The notes: generated from the sequence alone by a model not told the origin. DNA of 8,671 nucleotides from Sphaerochaeta sp. (GCA_023228445.1 JALOBD010000094.1:1-8671); one strand, 5' to 3'; counted from the stretch's first letter, positions 1 through 6,951 are shown. Translations and numbers: made by a program.

Positions 1-1
1 A

Positions 2-190
2 CCTCTCTTGTTCATACTGTTCTCCTTTTCTAGAGACTTGAAGCAAGAAGAATCAACGGTAGAGCTATCCATGATTGTACGCACGTTTTTGGCGCAACAC
101 AAGAAAAACTTCCCACAGCCATGGTTGCTTCACGGTGGGTGGATGAGCAATCGGTCCATCCTGGAGAACAACGGCAGCGTACAAGTGTGA
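2..190 (+). CDS. possible 3' end of an unrecognised gene (partial)
   Basis: A frame open from the left edge ends in TGA at 188-190, three bases before the hairpin at 194-219. It gives about 62 residues and ends in GSVQV. I do not recognise the protein and see no motif. The stretch ESTVELSMIVR loosely resembles the end of LacI-family sugar-binding domains (a beta strand before a 'VVR'), but this is too weak to use as a call. An internal ATG at 71 and a TTG at 8 are possible starts, but neither has a clear Shine-Dalgarno sequence, so a gene entering from upstream is more likely than a complete small gene. Base composition is visibly less G+C-rich than nifJ. It could also be non-coding. Confidence 0.3.
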   Translation, partial: PLLFILFSFSRDLKQEESTVELSMIVRTFLAQHKKNFPQPWLLHGGWMSNRSILENNGSVQV

Positions 191-193
191 AAA

Positions 194-219
194 CAGGGGC
201 TGCCGTTCGGCAGCCCCTG
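194..219 (-). terminator. intrinsic terminator of nifJ
   Basis: A perfect 11-bp stem (194-204 with 209-219) closes a GTTC/GAAC tetraloop. Read on the minus strand it begins 22 bases after the nifJ stop codon and is followed by GTTTTC, a short U tract. On the plus strand the hairpin sits immediately after the stop of the frame ending at 190 but lacks a U tract, so it mainly serves nifJ and may also block readthrough from the left. Confidence 0.8.
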
Positions 220-241
220 ATGAACCTTTGGTTGTGTTGAC

Positions 242-3200
242 TTACATCAACGGTCCGATCTTCTCGTAGAAGTTCCAGCGCTTGAGTGCATCCTCCTCCG
301 CTCGTGCGAAGAGGGCCTCGGCGTTCTCGGGGTTGGTCTTGTACAGGGACTTGTACCGGGTCTCCCCCTTGATGAACTCCTGGAAGTTGCCGCTGATCGG
401 CCGGGCATCCCAGGCAAAGCGCTTGCCTTCCTCAAGATTCGGGTTGAAGCGGTACAGCGGCCAGTAGCCACTCTCCACCGCCTTCTTCATCTCGATCTGG
501 CTGTAGCGCATGTTGATGCCATGGTTGATACACGGTGAGTAGCAGAAGACGATCGACGGTCCCTTGTGGGCAACAGCCTCCTGCAGCGCACGCTGGGTGT
601 GCATGCGGTTGGCACCCATCGAGACCGAGGCGACGTAGGCGTGGCCGTAGGTCATCGCCATGAAGCCCATGTTCTTCTTGCCGATCTCCTTACCGGCGTT
701 CGCGAACTTCGCGACCGCGGCGATCGGGGTTGCCTTGGAGGCCTGTCCACCGGTGTTGGAGTACACCTCGGTGTCCAGCACCAGGATGTTGACGTTGCGT
801 CCGCTGGCCAGCACGTGGTCCACGCCACCGAATCCGATGTCGTAGGCCCACCCGTCACCACCGATGATCCAGACGACCTTGTCGGCAAAGTAGTCCTTCA
901 GCTCATCGATCTTGGCAAGCAGAGCCTTCTCCTCGTCGCTCTCTGCAGCGGCAATGGCATCGGCGAGCGCAGCCTTGACTGCCTTCTGGGCGTCATTGGC
1001 CTCCTCACTCGACTCTTCCCACAGCTCCAGGGACTTCTCGATGGCACTCTTCAGCGCATCGGTGGTACCCAGGGCGAAGAGCTGGTCGATGTAGAGCTTG
1101 AGCTGCTCACGGTTGCTGTCGATGGCAAGGCGCATGCCCAGACCATACTCGGCGTTGTCCTCAAAGAGGCTGTTGCCCCATGAGGGACCCTGGCCATCGC
1201 TCTGACGAACGGTATACGGGGTGGTGGGGAACGTTCCGCTGTAGATCGAGGAACAGCCGGTGGCGTTGGCAGCGACCATCCGGTCTCCACAAATCTGGGT
1301 GACCATCTTCACATACGGGGTCTCACCACAGCCGGCGCAGGCACCGCTGAACTCAAAGAGCGGCTGCTTGAACTGCAGGCCTTTGAGGGTGGTCAGGGCC
1401 GCACCATCGAGGACATCGTAGGGAAGGTCCTCGAAGAATTGGGCGTTGGCAATCTCACCCGCCTCACGCTCGGTTGCGATCGAGCTGAAGACCAGTGACT
1501 TCACCTTGCTCGGACAGGTCTCGATACAGACACCACAGCCCTGGCAATCCTCGGTATAGACCTGGATCTTGTACTGCAGGTTCCGCTCGTTCTTGCTGAT
1601 GGACTTCAGCGTCTTGAAGGTCTCGGGTGCTCCCTCGAGGAGGGACGGCTCGATCTGCTTCGCCCTGATGGCGGCGTGTGGACAACTCTGCACACACTGG
1701 TTGCACTGAATGCAGTTCTCGGCGATCCAGCGGGGAACGAAGGGTGCCACCCCACGCTTCTCAAGCTTTGCGGTACCGGTGGGCAGCGTGCCGTCGAAGG
1801 ACATGTGGGAGACAGGGATGTCGTTTCCTTCAAGGTGCATGATCTTCTCAACAACGTTCTTGACGAAGTCGTTTGCATCCTCGGGGACGAGGCGCTTGGG
1901 CTCGTAGCTGTTGGTGATCGTCTCGGGGATGACCACCTGATGGAGCGCATCGCTTGCCCCGTCGACTGCGGCCCAGTTCTTCTTCACGATCTCCTCACCC
2001 TTGGTGATGAAGGTGTCGCGGATGTACTGCTTGACCAGGGAGATCGCCTCATCCTCTGGCAGAACCTCACTGATCTTGAAGAACGCAGCCTGCATGACGG
2101 TGTTGATACGCGTCCCAAGGCCGGCCTTCTCGGCGATGTCCAGTGCGTCGATGTTGTAGAAGCGGATCTTCTTCTCGATGATCTCTTCCTGCATCTTGCG
2201 CGTCAGGTGTTCGAAGACCTCGGAGGAGGGAATCTGGCTGTTGAGCAAGAAGACTCCGCCCTTCTTCAACGAACCGAGCAAGTCATACCGGCCGATATAC
2301 GCCGGATTGTGACAGGCGACGAAGTCGGCATGGTCGATGAGCCAGGGCATCTCAAGGCTGCTCTTGCCAAAGCGCAGGTGGCTGACCGTGATACCGCCAC
2401 TCTTCTTCGAGTCGTAGGAGAAGTACGCCTGGGCATTCATGTCGGTGTTGTCACCGATGATCTTGATGGAGTTCTTGTTCGCACCGACGGTCCCGTCGCT
2501 GCCAAGGCCCCAGAACATGCAGGAGACGACGTCCTTTGGTACAACGTTGATCTTCTCCTTGATGGGGATTGAGCGGCCGGTCACATCGTCGATGATACCG
2601 ACGGTGAAGTTGCTGAACGCTTCGCCGGCGAGGTGGTCGTAGACCGCCTTTGCGTGGGTGGGGGTAAAGTCCTTGCTGGACAGCCCGTAGCGTCCACCGA
2701 TGACCGTCATGCCGTTGCGGCCCATCTGGCTGAGGGCGGTCACGACATCCTGGTAGAGCGGCTCGCCAAGAGCGCCAGGCTCCTTGGTGCGGTCCATGAC
2801 GGCGATGCGCTTGACGCTTGCCGGGATGGCATCGACAAAGTGCTTGGCACTGAACGGGCGGTAGAGGCGGACCTTCAGCACGCCGGTCTTGCCACCCTGC
2901 TCGTTGAGGTAGTCGCTGACCCACTCGAAGGTATCGGCGCCACTGCCCATGACGATAACGATGTCGGTGGCATCGGGCGCTCCGACGTAGTCGAAGAGGT
3001 GGTAGGCGCGCCCGGTGAGCGCAGCGACCTTGTCCATGTACTTCTGGACCATCTCGGGAAGCACATCGTAGTAGGGGTTGACCGTCTCGCGACCCTGGAA
3101 GTAGACGTCCTCGTTCTGGGCAGCCACGCGAAGCATCGGCTTCTCCGGCCTCATGGCACGGTCGCGGAAGCGGCGGATGTACTGCTCATCGACCAGACTC

Positions 3201-3778
3201 TGGATCTCCTCGTAGGTGATGTCCTCAACCTTGGAGAGCTCGTGGCTGGTGCGGAAGCCGTCGAAGAAGGCCAAAAAGGGAACCTGTGCCTCGAGGGTTG
3301 CCAAGTGGGCGACAAGGGCGAGGTCCATCGTCTCCTGGACGTTGTTGGCGGCGGTCATCGCAAAGCCGGTGTTGCGGCAGCTCATCACATCAGAGTGGTC
3401 CCCGAAGATTGAGAGCGACTGTGCGGCAAGGCTGCGGGCCGAGACGTGGAAGACGGTCGGAATCATCTCACCGGCAATTTTATGCATGTTGGGGATCATC
3501 AAGAGCAATCCCTGGCTGGCAGTGAAGGTGGTGGTCATCGCACCAGCGGCAAGTGATCCGTGGACCGCACCGGCGGCTCCGGCCTCACTCTGCATCTCCA
3601 TGATTTCTACCGATTTGCCCCAGAGGTTCCTGCGACCGGTGCTGGTCCAGGAGTCTGCAAGCTCCCCCATCGGGGAGGAGGGGGTGATCGGATAGATTGC
3701 GGCCACTTCGCTGAAGGCATAGGCTATATGCGCAGCTGCGGTGTTTCCGTCAATAGTAACCCGTTGTTTGTTACCCAT
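242..3778 (-). CDS. nifJ: pyruvate:ferredoxin (flavodoxin) oxidoreductase
   Basis: Catalyses pyruvate + CoA + 2 oxidised ferredoxin -> acetyl-CoA + CO2 + 2 reduced ferredoxin in the cytoplasm. This is the entry to acetate, ethanol and H2 fermentation in anaerobes. The protein is 1178 aa, a normal length for the single-chain homodimeric enzyme. Visible features in order: the pyruvate-binding YPITPSSPMGE (about 29-39); two 4Fe-4S ferredoxin motifs with Cys689/692/695/699 and Cys745/748/751/755; the proximal-cluster cysteines 814, 817, 842 and 1083; and the thiamine diphosphate motif GGDGWAYDIG (Asp975) followed by DTEVYSNTGGQ. The cysteine pattern matches the Desulfovibrio africanus enzyme, but the protein stops about 50 residues short of that 1232-aa enzyme, so the oxygen-protective C-terminal extension seems absent. 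I chose ATG 3778 because GGAG (3786-3789) lies 7 nt upstream and conserved homology starts there. A frame extending to 3892 would run through the leader and promoter. Monocistronic by its own promoter and terminator. Confidence 0.97.
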   Translation of the reverse strand: MGNKQRVTIDGNTAAAHIAYAFSEVAAIYPITPSSPMGELADSWTSTGRRNLWGKSVEIMEMQSEAGAAGAVHGSLAAGAMTTTFTASQGLLLMIPNMHKIAGEMIPTVFHVSARSLAAQSLSIFGDHSDVMSCRNTGFAMTAANNVQETMDLALVAHLATLEAQVPFLAFFDGFRTSHELSKVEDITYEEIQSLVDEQYIRRFRDRAMRPEKPMLRVAAQNEDVYFQGRETVNPYYDVLPEMVQKYMDKVAALTGRAYHLFDYVGAPDATDIVIVMGSGADTFEWVSDYLNEQGGKTGVLKVRLYRPFSAKHFVDAIPASVKRIAVMDRTKEPGALGEPLYQDVVTALSQMGRNGMTVIGGRYGLSSKDFTPTHAKAVYDHLAGEAFSNFTVGIIDDVTGRSIPIKEKINVVPKDVVSCMFWGLGSDGTVGANKNSIKIIGDNTDMNAQAYFSYDSKKSGGITVSHLRFGKSSLEMPWLIDHADFVACHNPAYIGRYDLLGSLKKGGVFLLNSQIPSSEVFEHLTRKMQEEIIEKKIRFYNIDALDIAEKAGLGTRINTVMQAAFFKISEVLPEDEAISLVKQYIRDTFITKGEEIVKKNWAAVDGASDALHQVVIPETITNSYEPKRLVPEDANDFVKNVVEKIMHLEGNDIPVSHMSFDGTLPTGTAKLEKRGVAPFVPRWIAENCIQCNQCVQSCPHAAIRAKQIEPSLLEGAPETFKTLKSISKNERNLQYKIQVYTEDCQGCGVCIETCPSKVKSLVFSSIATEREAGEIANAQFFEDLPYDVLDGAALTTLKGLQFKQPLFEFSGACAGCGETPYVKMVTQICGDRMVAANATGCSSIYSGTFPTTPYTVRQSDGQGPSWGNSLFEDNAEYGLGMRLAIDSNREQLKLYIDQLFALGTTDALKSAIEKSLELWEESSEEANDAQKAVKAALADAIAAAESDEEKALLAKIDELKDYFADKVVWIIGGDGWAYDIGFGGVDHVLASGRNVNILVLDTEVYSNTGGQASKATPIAAVAKFANAGKEIGKKNMGFMAMTYGHAYVASVSMGANRMHTQRALQEAVAHKGPSIVFCYSPCINHGINMRYSQIEMKKAVESGYWPLYRFNPNLEEGKRFAWDARPISGNFQEFIKGETRYKSLYKTNPENAEALFARAEEDALKRWNFYEKIGPLM

Positions 3779-3806
3779 GTTGGCACTCCATAAAACAGTA
3801 TTTGAA

Positions 3807-3824
3807 ACGACCAGAAGTGGTCGT
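3807..3824 (-). promoter_or_regulatory. hairpin B in the nifJ 5' leader
   Basis: Perfect 7-bp stem (3807-3813 with 3818-3824) with a 4-nt loop. On the minus strand it is followed by TTTCAAATACTGTTTT, only weakly terminator-like. The 5' arm of this hairpin (ACGACCA) could also pair with GTCGT just upstream (3833-3837 with 3820-3824, 8-nt loop), giving two mutually exclusive folds, as in attenuators. It lies 28 nt upstream of the start codon. Whether it regulates anything is inference. Confidence 0.45.
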
Positions 3825-3843
3825 CTGATTGCACGACACAACT

Positions 3844-3865
3844 GAAAATTCGACGCGGAATTTTC
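3844..3865 (-). promoter_or_regulatory. hairpin A at the 5' end of the nifJ leader
   Basis: Perfect 8-bp inverted repeat GAAAATTC / GAATTTTC (3844-3851 and 3858-3865) around a 6-nt loop. It falls just inside the predicted transcript start (about 3868), so it could be a 5' stabilising hairpin or a DNA operator overlapping the initially transcribed region. No regulator consensus is recognised. Confidence 0.45.
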
Positions 3866-3874
3866 CAAGAACCA

Positions 3875-3903
3875 ATGATAGAACAATACCACGATATTTG
3901 CAA
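3875..3903 (-). promoter_or_regulatory. sigma70-type promoter of nifJ
   Basis: On the minus strand TTGCAA (3898-3903) and TATCAT (3875-3880) are separated by exactly 17 bp. The -10 matches consensus at 5 of 6 positions and the -35 at 4 of 6. The predicted start near 3868 gives a ~90-nt untranslated leader with hairpins A and B. Confidence 0.6.
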
Positions 3904-3964
3904 CCTACACAGAAAAGATTTCCTTGACGGGTATTCTCTTAGCTAGGTTTTTGGTAGGTGATTA

Positions 3965-3980
3965 CTATTGTGTGCAATAG
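3965..3980. repeat. dyad CTATTG-N4-CAATAG, possible operator
   Basis: Perfect 6-bp inverted repeat separated by TGTG. It lies between the nrdJ terminator and the nifJ -35 box, centred about 104 bp upstream of the predicted nifJ transcript start. Its arm and spacer geometry is that of a dimeric regulator site (compare the FNR/CRP-type 5-4-5 layout), but the bases do not match FNR (TTGAT-N4-ATCAA) or Rex sites that I know. It could be chance. Confidence 0.3.
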
Positions 3981-4010
3981 AGTTGGAGATGCGCTGAATC
4001 GGACGAACAA

Positions 4011-4028
4011 CCCCGCCGATTGGCGGGG
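4011..4028 (-). terminator. intrinsic terminator of nrdJ
   Basis: All-G/C 7-bp stem CCCCGCC / GGCGGGG with a 4-nt loop, beginning 25 bases after the nrdJ stop. On the minus strand it is followed by TTGTTCGTCC, an imperfect U tract. The stem is strong and the tail mediocre, so termination may be incomplete. Confidence 0.65.
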
Positions 4029-4052
4029 CTGGATCGTGTGATAACAGAGTGC

Positions 4053-6554
4053 TCAGCACTCGCTATAGCCGCAGGAGAAGCACTTCTTGCACCCCTCGAT
4101 GTTGACGAAGGTAACGTTGCCACAGACCGGGCAGATATCCGGCGTGACGCTCTGGGCACTCGTGAGGCCAAGGTCGAGCTGGAGCGACTCATCCGCCTCG
4201 TCCTCCTCGTCGGGAAGACCCACCGCCAGCTGCCCGTTTCCATTGGAAGAGCCAAGGTGCTGCTCCAGCACCTGAGCCACCGCATCGGGTAGACTCATGA
4301 CCCGGTTCTTGCCAAAGCCCATCGAGCGGCCGCTGCCGATGCCCTTGAGCTGGGTGATGATCGCCTGGGCGCGCTGGGTCGGATTGAGCGGGCTGGGCAT
4401 GCGGAGGATCAAGCTGATGAGCCGTCCGAGCCCCTCGGCGTCGGCGGCCACATCGCTGCCGACCTTTGCCACGTTGATGAAGACCTCGAAGATGTCGCTC
4501 GGCTCAGGCCCATCGCAGTTGACGGTGATGTACGCCGTACCAATGGGGGTTGCCTTGCGGTAGGTGGTACCGTGCAGGACCGTGGAACGCACCCGGCTCT
4601 TGGGCTCGACCGGTCGCACCGGCTGCGGCTTCTGCTCCTCCTTCTCCTCGACCTTGGCGGTGAGCACCTGGGTGTCGCGCGAACCGTCGCGGTAGGTGGT
4701 CCCCCCCTTGCAGCCCAGGTCGTAGAGCAGCTCATAGAGCTTGCCGGTCTGCTCGACGGTGTACTCACGTGGGGTGTTGCCAGTCTTGGAGATCGAGGAG
4801 TCGACCCACTTCTGGATCGCCGCCTGCACCCGTACGTGCCCCTCGGGGGCGAGGTCCATCGCACTGACAAAGTAATCGGGTTTCTTCGCGTTGGGGTTTG
4901 CCTTCACCCAATCATCGTAGACTTGGACGCGCTCGATGTTCGTGCCCATCCGCCCGGTGCGCTCCCACTCCCAGAAGTAGTACGGCTCGATGCCGGTGGA
5001 GGTGCCTACCATCGTACCGGTGGTGCCCGTCGGCGCCTGGGTGAGCAGGGTGACGTTGCGTAGCCCCTGGGCTCGGATCTTCTCTCGCAGGTCCTCGGGC
5101 AGTTGCTTCATGAAGCCGCTCTCGAGGAGCTTTTCGGCATCGAAGAGGGGAAAGCTCCCCTTCTCGAGGGCGAGGTCGCTGCTCTCCTCGTACGCTTCGA
5201 TACAGATGAACTTGAAGAGCTCGTCGATGAAGGTGAGCGATGCATCGCTGCCATAGCCCAGCTCCATCTTGATGAGCATGTCGGCAAGGCCCATCGTCCC
5301 CAGGCCGATGCGCCGCTCCCCCATCTGCTGCTGTTTGTTCTCATCGAAGAAGTACGGCGTGTCGTCAATGACGTTGTCCAAGAAGCGTACCGCCGCCCTG
5401 ACCGCCCTGCCCAGCTCGGGATAGAGGACGCGCTTGTCGGCGACGAACTGGCTGAGGTTGATGGCCCCGAGGTTGCAGACCCCCCAGGGCGGCAAGCCCT
5501 GCTCCCCACAGGGGTTGGTCGAGAGGATCGTCGAGTAGTAGTAGGAGTTGGACATCCGGTTGTAGCGGTCGATGAAGAAGACCCCCGGTTCGGCGCTCGC
5601 CCACGCACTCTCGATGATGGCATCCCAGATAGCCTTCGCTTTGTACTTCTGATACCCGATGACCTGGTGCCCCCCGGCCTTCCACTTCTCCATATCCCCG
5701 TCCCAGAGGGTGTTGTACTCGGGGTCGGCGGTATCGGGGAAGCACGTCTCCCACTCCTCGTCGGCGCGTACCGCATCCATGAAGGCGTCGCTGATACCGA
5801 CACTGATGTTGGCATTGGTGATCTTGCCCATCTCGCGTTTGCTGTTGATGAAGTCCAGGATATCGGGGTGCCAGACGTTGAGGATCAACATCAACGCGCC
5901 GCGACGCGAGCCACCCTGCTCAATGAGGCCGGTGACGAAACTGAAGAGCCCGCCCCAGCTTACCGAACCACTGGAACGGCCATTGACGCCCTTGACGTAG
6001 CTGTGCCGAGGGCGCAACGACGATATGTTCATCCCCACCCCGCCGCCGCGGCTCATGATTTCGGTCATTTGGCCCAGAGACGCAATGATGCCACCACGAC
6101 TGTCCTTCGGCGAGGGGATCACGTAGCAGTTGAAATACGTCAGGTTCTGGTCGGTTCCAGCCCCGGTGAGAATCCTTCCGGCGGGAACGAACTTCCAATC
6201 CTCCAACAGCCAATTGAACTCTTTCTCCCATTGTGTCCGTACCTCCTTCTCTTCGACGGCGGCGATGCCCCGGGCCACGCGGGCGAGCATCTGGGCCGGA
6301 TCGAGCTCGAGGGGCTTGTCCACATCCTCGCGCTTCACGTCGAGGAGAGCCCCATCGTCGAGGGTGACGACGATCCGTCCGTCCTTGCCCATCGAGGTGA
6401 CTCTCCCGATCTCCCGCTGTCCAGTGGCGGGATTGCTCACGGCAACGACGATGTCGCCTTCGCTCAGCGACTCTTTCTTCACATCCTTCAACGCATACCG
6501 GTCAAGAAAAATCTTGCGGCCCAGCGGACTCAACGCATTCTTGGTCGAACTCAT
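4053..6554 (-). CDS. nrdJ: adenosylcobalamin-dependent class II ribonucleotide reductase
   Basis: Reduces ribonucleotides to deoxyribonucleotides using a thiyl radical generated by homolysis of coenzyme B12, so it needs neither oxygen nor an NrdB subunit. The protein is 833 aa. Residues ~31-80 form a beta-rich insert (SEGDIVVAVS... to DKPLE). The barrel then carries the redox pair Cys143 (FNCYV) and Cys360 (GVCNLGAINL), the active-site NPCGE with Asn347, Cys349 (thiyl) and Glu351, and QAPTGTTGTM. A TSCPD-type domain follows (ITVNCDGPEPSDIF through MGFGKNRVMSL). The tail is Cys-rich: Cys808, 811, 822, 825, 828 and 833. It combines a zinc-ribbon-like pattern with CGYSEC, the CxxxxC pair expected to re-reduce the active site. 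ATG 6554 is preferred over GTG 6560 because AGAGG (6561-6565) lies 6 nt upstream of the ATG but abuts the GTG. No nrdA/B/D gene is adjacent. Confidence 0.95.
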   Translation of the reverse strand: MSSTKNALSPLGRKIFLDRYALKDVKKESLSEGDIVVAVSNPATGQREIGRVTSMGKDGRIVVTLDDGALLDVKREDVDKPLELDPAQMLARVARGIAAVEEKEVRTQWEKEFNWLLEDWKFVPAGRILTGAGTDQNLTYFNCYVIPSPKDSRGGIIASLGQMTEIMSRGGGVGMNISSLRPRHSYVKGVNGRSSGSVSWGGLFSFVTGLIEQGGSRRGALMLILNVWHPDILDFINSKREMGKITNANISVGISDAFMDAVRADEEWETCFPDTADPEYNTLWDGDMEKWKAGGHQVIGYQKYKAKAIWDAIIESAWASAEPGVFFIDRYNRMSNSYYYSTILSTNPCGEQGLPPWGVCNLGAINLSQFVADKRVLYPELGRAVRAAVRFLDNVIDDTPYFFDENKQQQMGERRIGLGTMGLADMLIKMELGYGSDASLTFIDELFKFICIEAYEESSDLALEKGSFPLFDAEKLLESGFMKQLPEDLREKIRAQGLRNVTLLTQAPTGTTGTMVGTSTGIEPYYFWEWERTGRMGTNIERVQVYDDWVKANPNAKKPDYFVSAMDLAPEGHVRVQAAIQKWVDSSISKTGNTPREYTVEQTGKLYELLYDLGCKGGTTYRDGSRDTQVLTAKVEEKEEQKPQPVRPVEPKSRVRSTVLHGTTYRKATPIGTAYITVNCDGPEPSDIFEVFINVAKVGSDVAADAEGLGRLISLILRMPSPLNPTQRAQAIITQLKGIGSGRSMGFGKNRVMSLPDAVAQVLEQHLGSSNGNGQLAVGLPDEEDEADESLQLDLGLTSAQSVTPDICPVCGNVTFVNIEGCKKCFSCGYSEC

Positions 6555-6564
6555 GTACACCCTC

Positions 6565-6593
6565 TATATAAAAATACTCTTCGGAAAATTCAA
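6565..6593 (-). promoter_or_regulatory. alternative start-proximal nrdJ promoter candidate
   Basis: TTGAAT (6588-6593) and TATATA (6565-6570) are spaced 17 bp on the minus strand. The start would fall only about 4 nt before the nrdJ ATG and exclude the Shine-Dalgarno sequence, which overlaps the -10. This is therefore either a fortuitous AT-rich match or a source of near-leaderless mRNA. The promoter within the NrdR-box region is the better candidate. Confidence 0.25.
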
Positions 6594-6605
6594 AGCCCAA
6601 ACTGA

Positions 6606-6627
6606 AGGGGTCGTAGCATCGACCCCC
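6606..6627 (-). promoter_or_regulatory. hairpin in the nrdJ 5' leader
   Basis: GGGGTCG / CGACCCC (6607-6613 with 6620-6626) forms a 7-bp stem with a 6-nt loop. On the minus strand only, it extends by a G-U wobble (6627 with 6606), consistent with an RNA structure in the nrdJ transcript. It sits about 52 nt before the start codon and has no U tract directly after it. It does not resemble a cobalamin riboswitch, whose conserved B12 box I could not find. Confidence 0.4.
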
Positions 6628-6668
6628 ATCCACCATACCACGAAGATGTGAGGATGGCAAGCTTGAAG

Positions 6669-6715
6669 ACAGCATTTATAGCGCAGGTAAGGACTAACAA
6701 CGCTACATATAGTGT
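6669..6715 (-). promoter_or_regulatory. pair of NrdR-box-like operators upstream of nrdJ
   Basis: NrdR, the ATP/dATP-sensing repressor of ribonucleotide reductase genes, binds paired 16-bp palindromes of consensus ACACWATATATWGTGT spaced about three helical turns apart. On the minus strand 6700-6715 reads ACACTATATGTAGCGT, matching 14 of 16. A second site at 6669-6684, offset by exactly 31 bp, matches 11 of 16 on the plus strand (ACAGCATTTATAGCGC). The second match is weak alone, but the spacing and its location upstream of a ribonucleotide reductase gene support the pair. The NrdR gene itself is not in this window. Confidence 0.72.
6675..6700 (-). promoter_or_regulatory. candidate nrdJ promoter inside the NrdR-box region
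   Basis: On the minus strand TATAAA (6675-6680) is a good -10 and lies within the proximal NrdR-like box, as expected for repression by promoter occlusion. The best-looking -35, TTGTTA (6695-6700), is spaced only 14 bp, and at 17 bp the hexamer is poor. Start would be near 6668, giving a ~113-nt leader that includes the hairpin at 6606-6627. Confidence 0.4.
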
Positions 6716-6772
6716 TATATCAGTTTTGTAGAGTTCAGCTATAGCTTGCACGTTTCGTGTGAGAAAATCGCT

Positions 6773-6909
6773 GTTTGCCGGCGCTGTCCGCCACCCAATT
6801 CCTTATCACTCAAGGCGGCGCACACCCCTCTGTCAGCACGGTTGAGTGGTTGGATATGTGCCCGCTTCCTGCGCACAGTGTGCGCCATGGGGCCCAGCGG
6901 CCGGCAAGC
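6773..6909 (+). other. highly structured intergenic element, possible ncRNA or dispersed repeat
   Basis: A closing stem pairs 6773-6786 with 6895-6909: 14 bp with one bulged G. Inside it, 6817-6825 pairs with 6878-6886 (9 bp, GGCGCACAC/GTGTGCGCC), and 6805-6813 pairs with 6842-6850 (9 bp including one wobble). The last two cross, giving pseudoknot topology or alternative folds. Competing local hairpins exist, such as CCGCC/GGCGG (6788-6792 with 6814-6818) and GCGCACA/TGTGCGC (6871-6885). Two wobble pairs (6774-6908, 6806-6849) form only on the plus strand, weakly favouring plus-strand RNA. I do not recognise it as tmRNA, RNase P, SRP, 6S RNA or a known riboswitch. Small frames of 76 codons cross it on both strands, and neither looks like a protein. 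No convincing promoter is visible (TATAGC at 6740-6745 is the nearest -10). Confidence 0.4.
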
Positions 6910-6925
6910 TAGTGTCCTTGACAAA

Positions 6926-6951
6926 GAGAGCCTCCCTATTGGAAGGCCCTC
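6926..6951 (-). terminator. intrinsic terminator of gdhA
   Basis: An 11-bp stem (6926-6936 with 6941-6951) closes a 4-nt loop and begins 19 bases past the gdhA stop. Two of its pairs are G-U wobbles on the minus strand but mismatches on the plus strand, so it evolved for minus-strand RNA. TTTGT follows. An outer AGTGTC/GACACT repeat (6911-6916, 6959-6964) encloses it. On the plus strand the stem is followed by GCTTTT, so weak bidirectional action is possible. Confidence 0.78.

Noticed and set aside
1676..3412. Plus-strand frames of 298 and 259 codons opposite nifJ (1676-2572 and 2633-3412)
   Set aside because: Mirror frames of a gene with all expected PFOR motifs. No Shine-Dalgarno support and no recognisable domain.
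3779..3892. N-terminal extension of nifJ by 38 residues
   Set aside because: It would cross the predicted leader hairpins and the -10 box. ATG 3778 has a well-spaced GGAG, and family homology starts right there.
5103..6605. 500-codon open frame on the plus strand opposite nrdJ
   Set aside because: It lies antisense to a clear class II reductase. Strong G/C bias at third codon positions leaves long stop-free frames opposite, and its translation is low-complexity with no family motif.
6555..6910. Cobalamin riboswitch upstream of the B12-dependent reductase
   Set aside because: I looked on the minus strand for the B12-box and the conserved core of the AdoCbl riboswitch and found neither. The hairpin at 6606-6627 is too simple.
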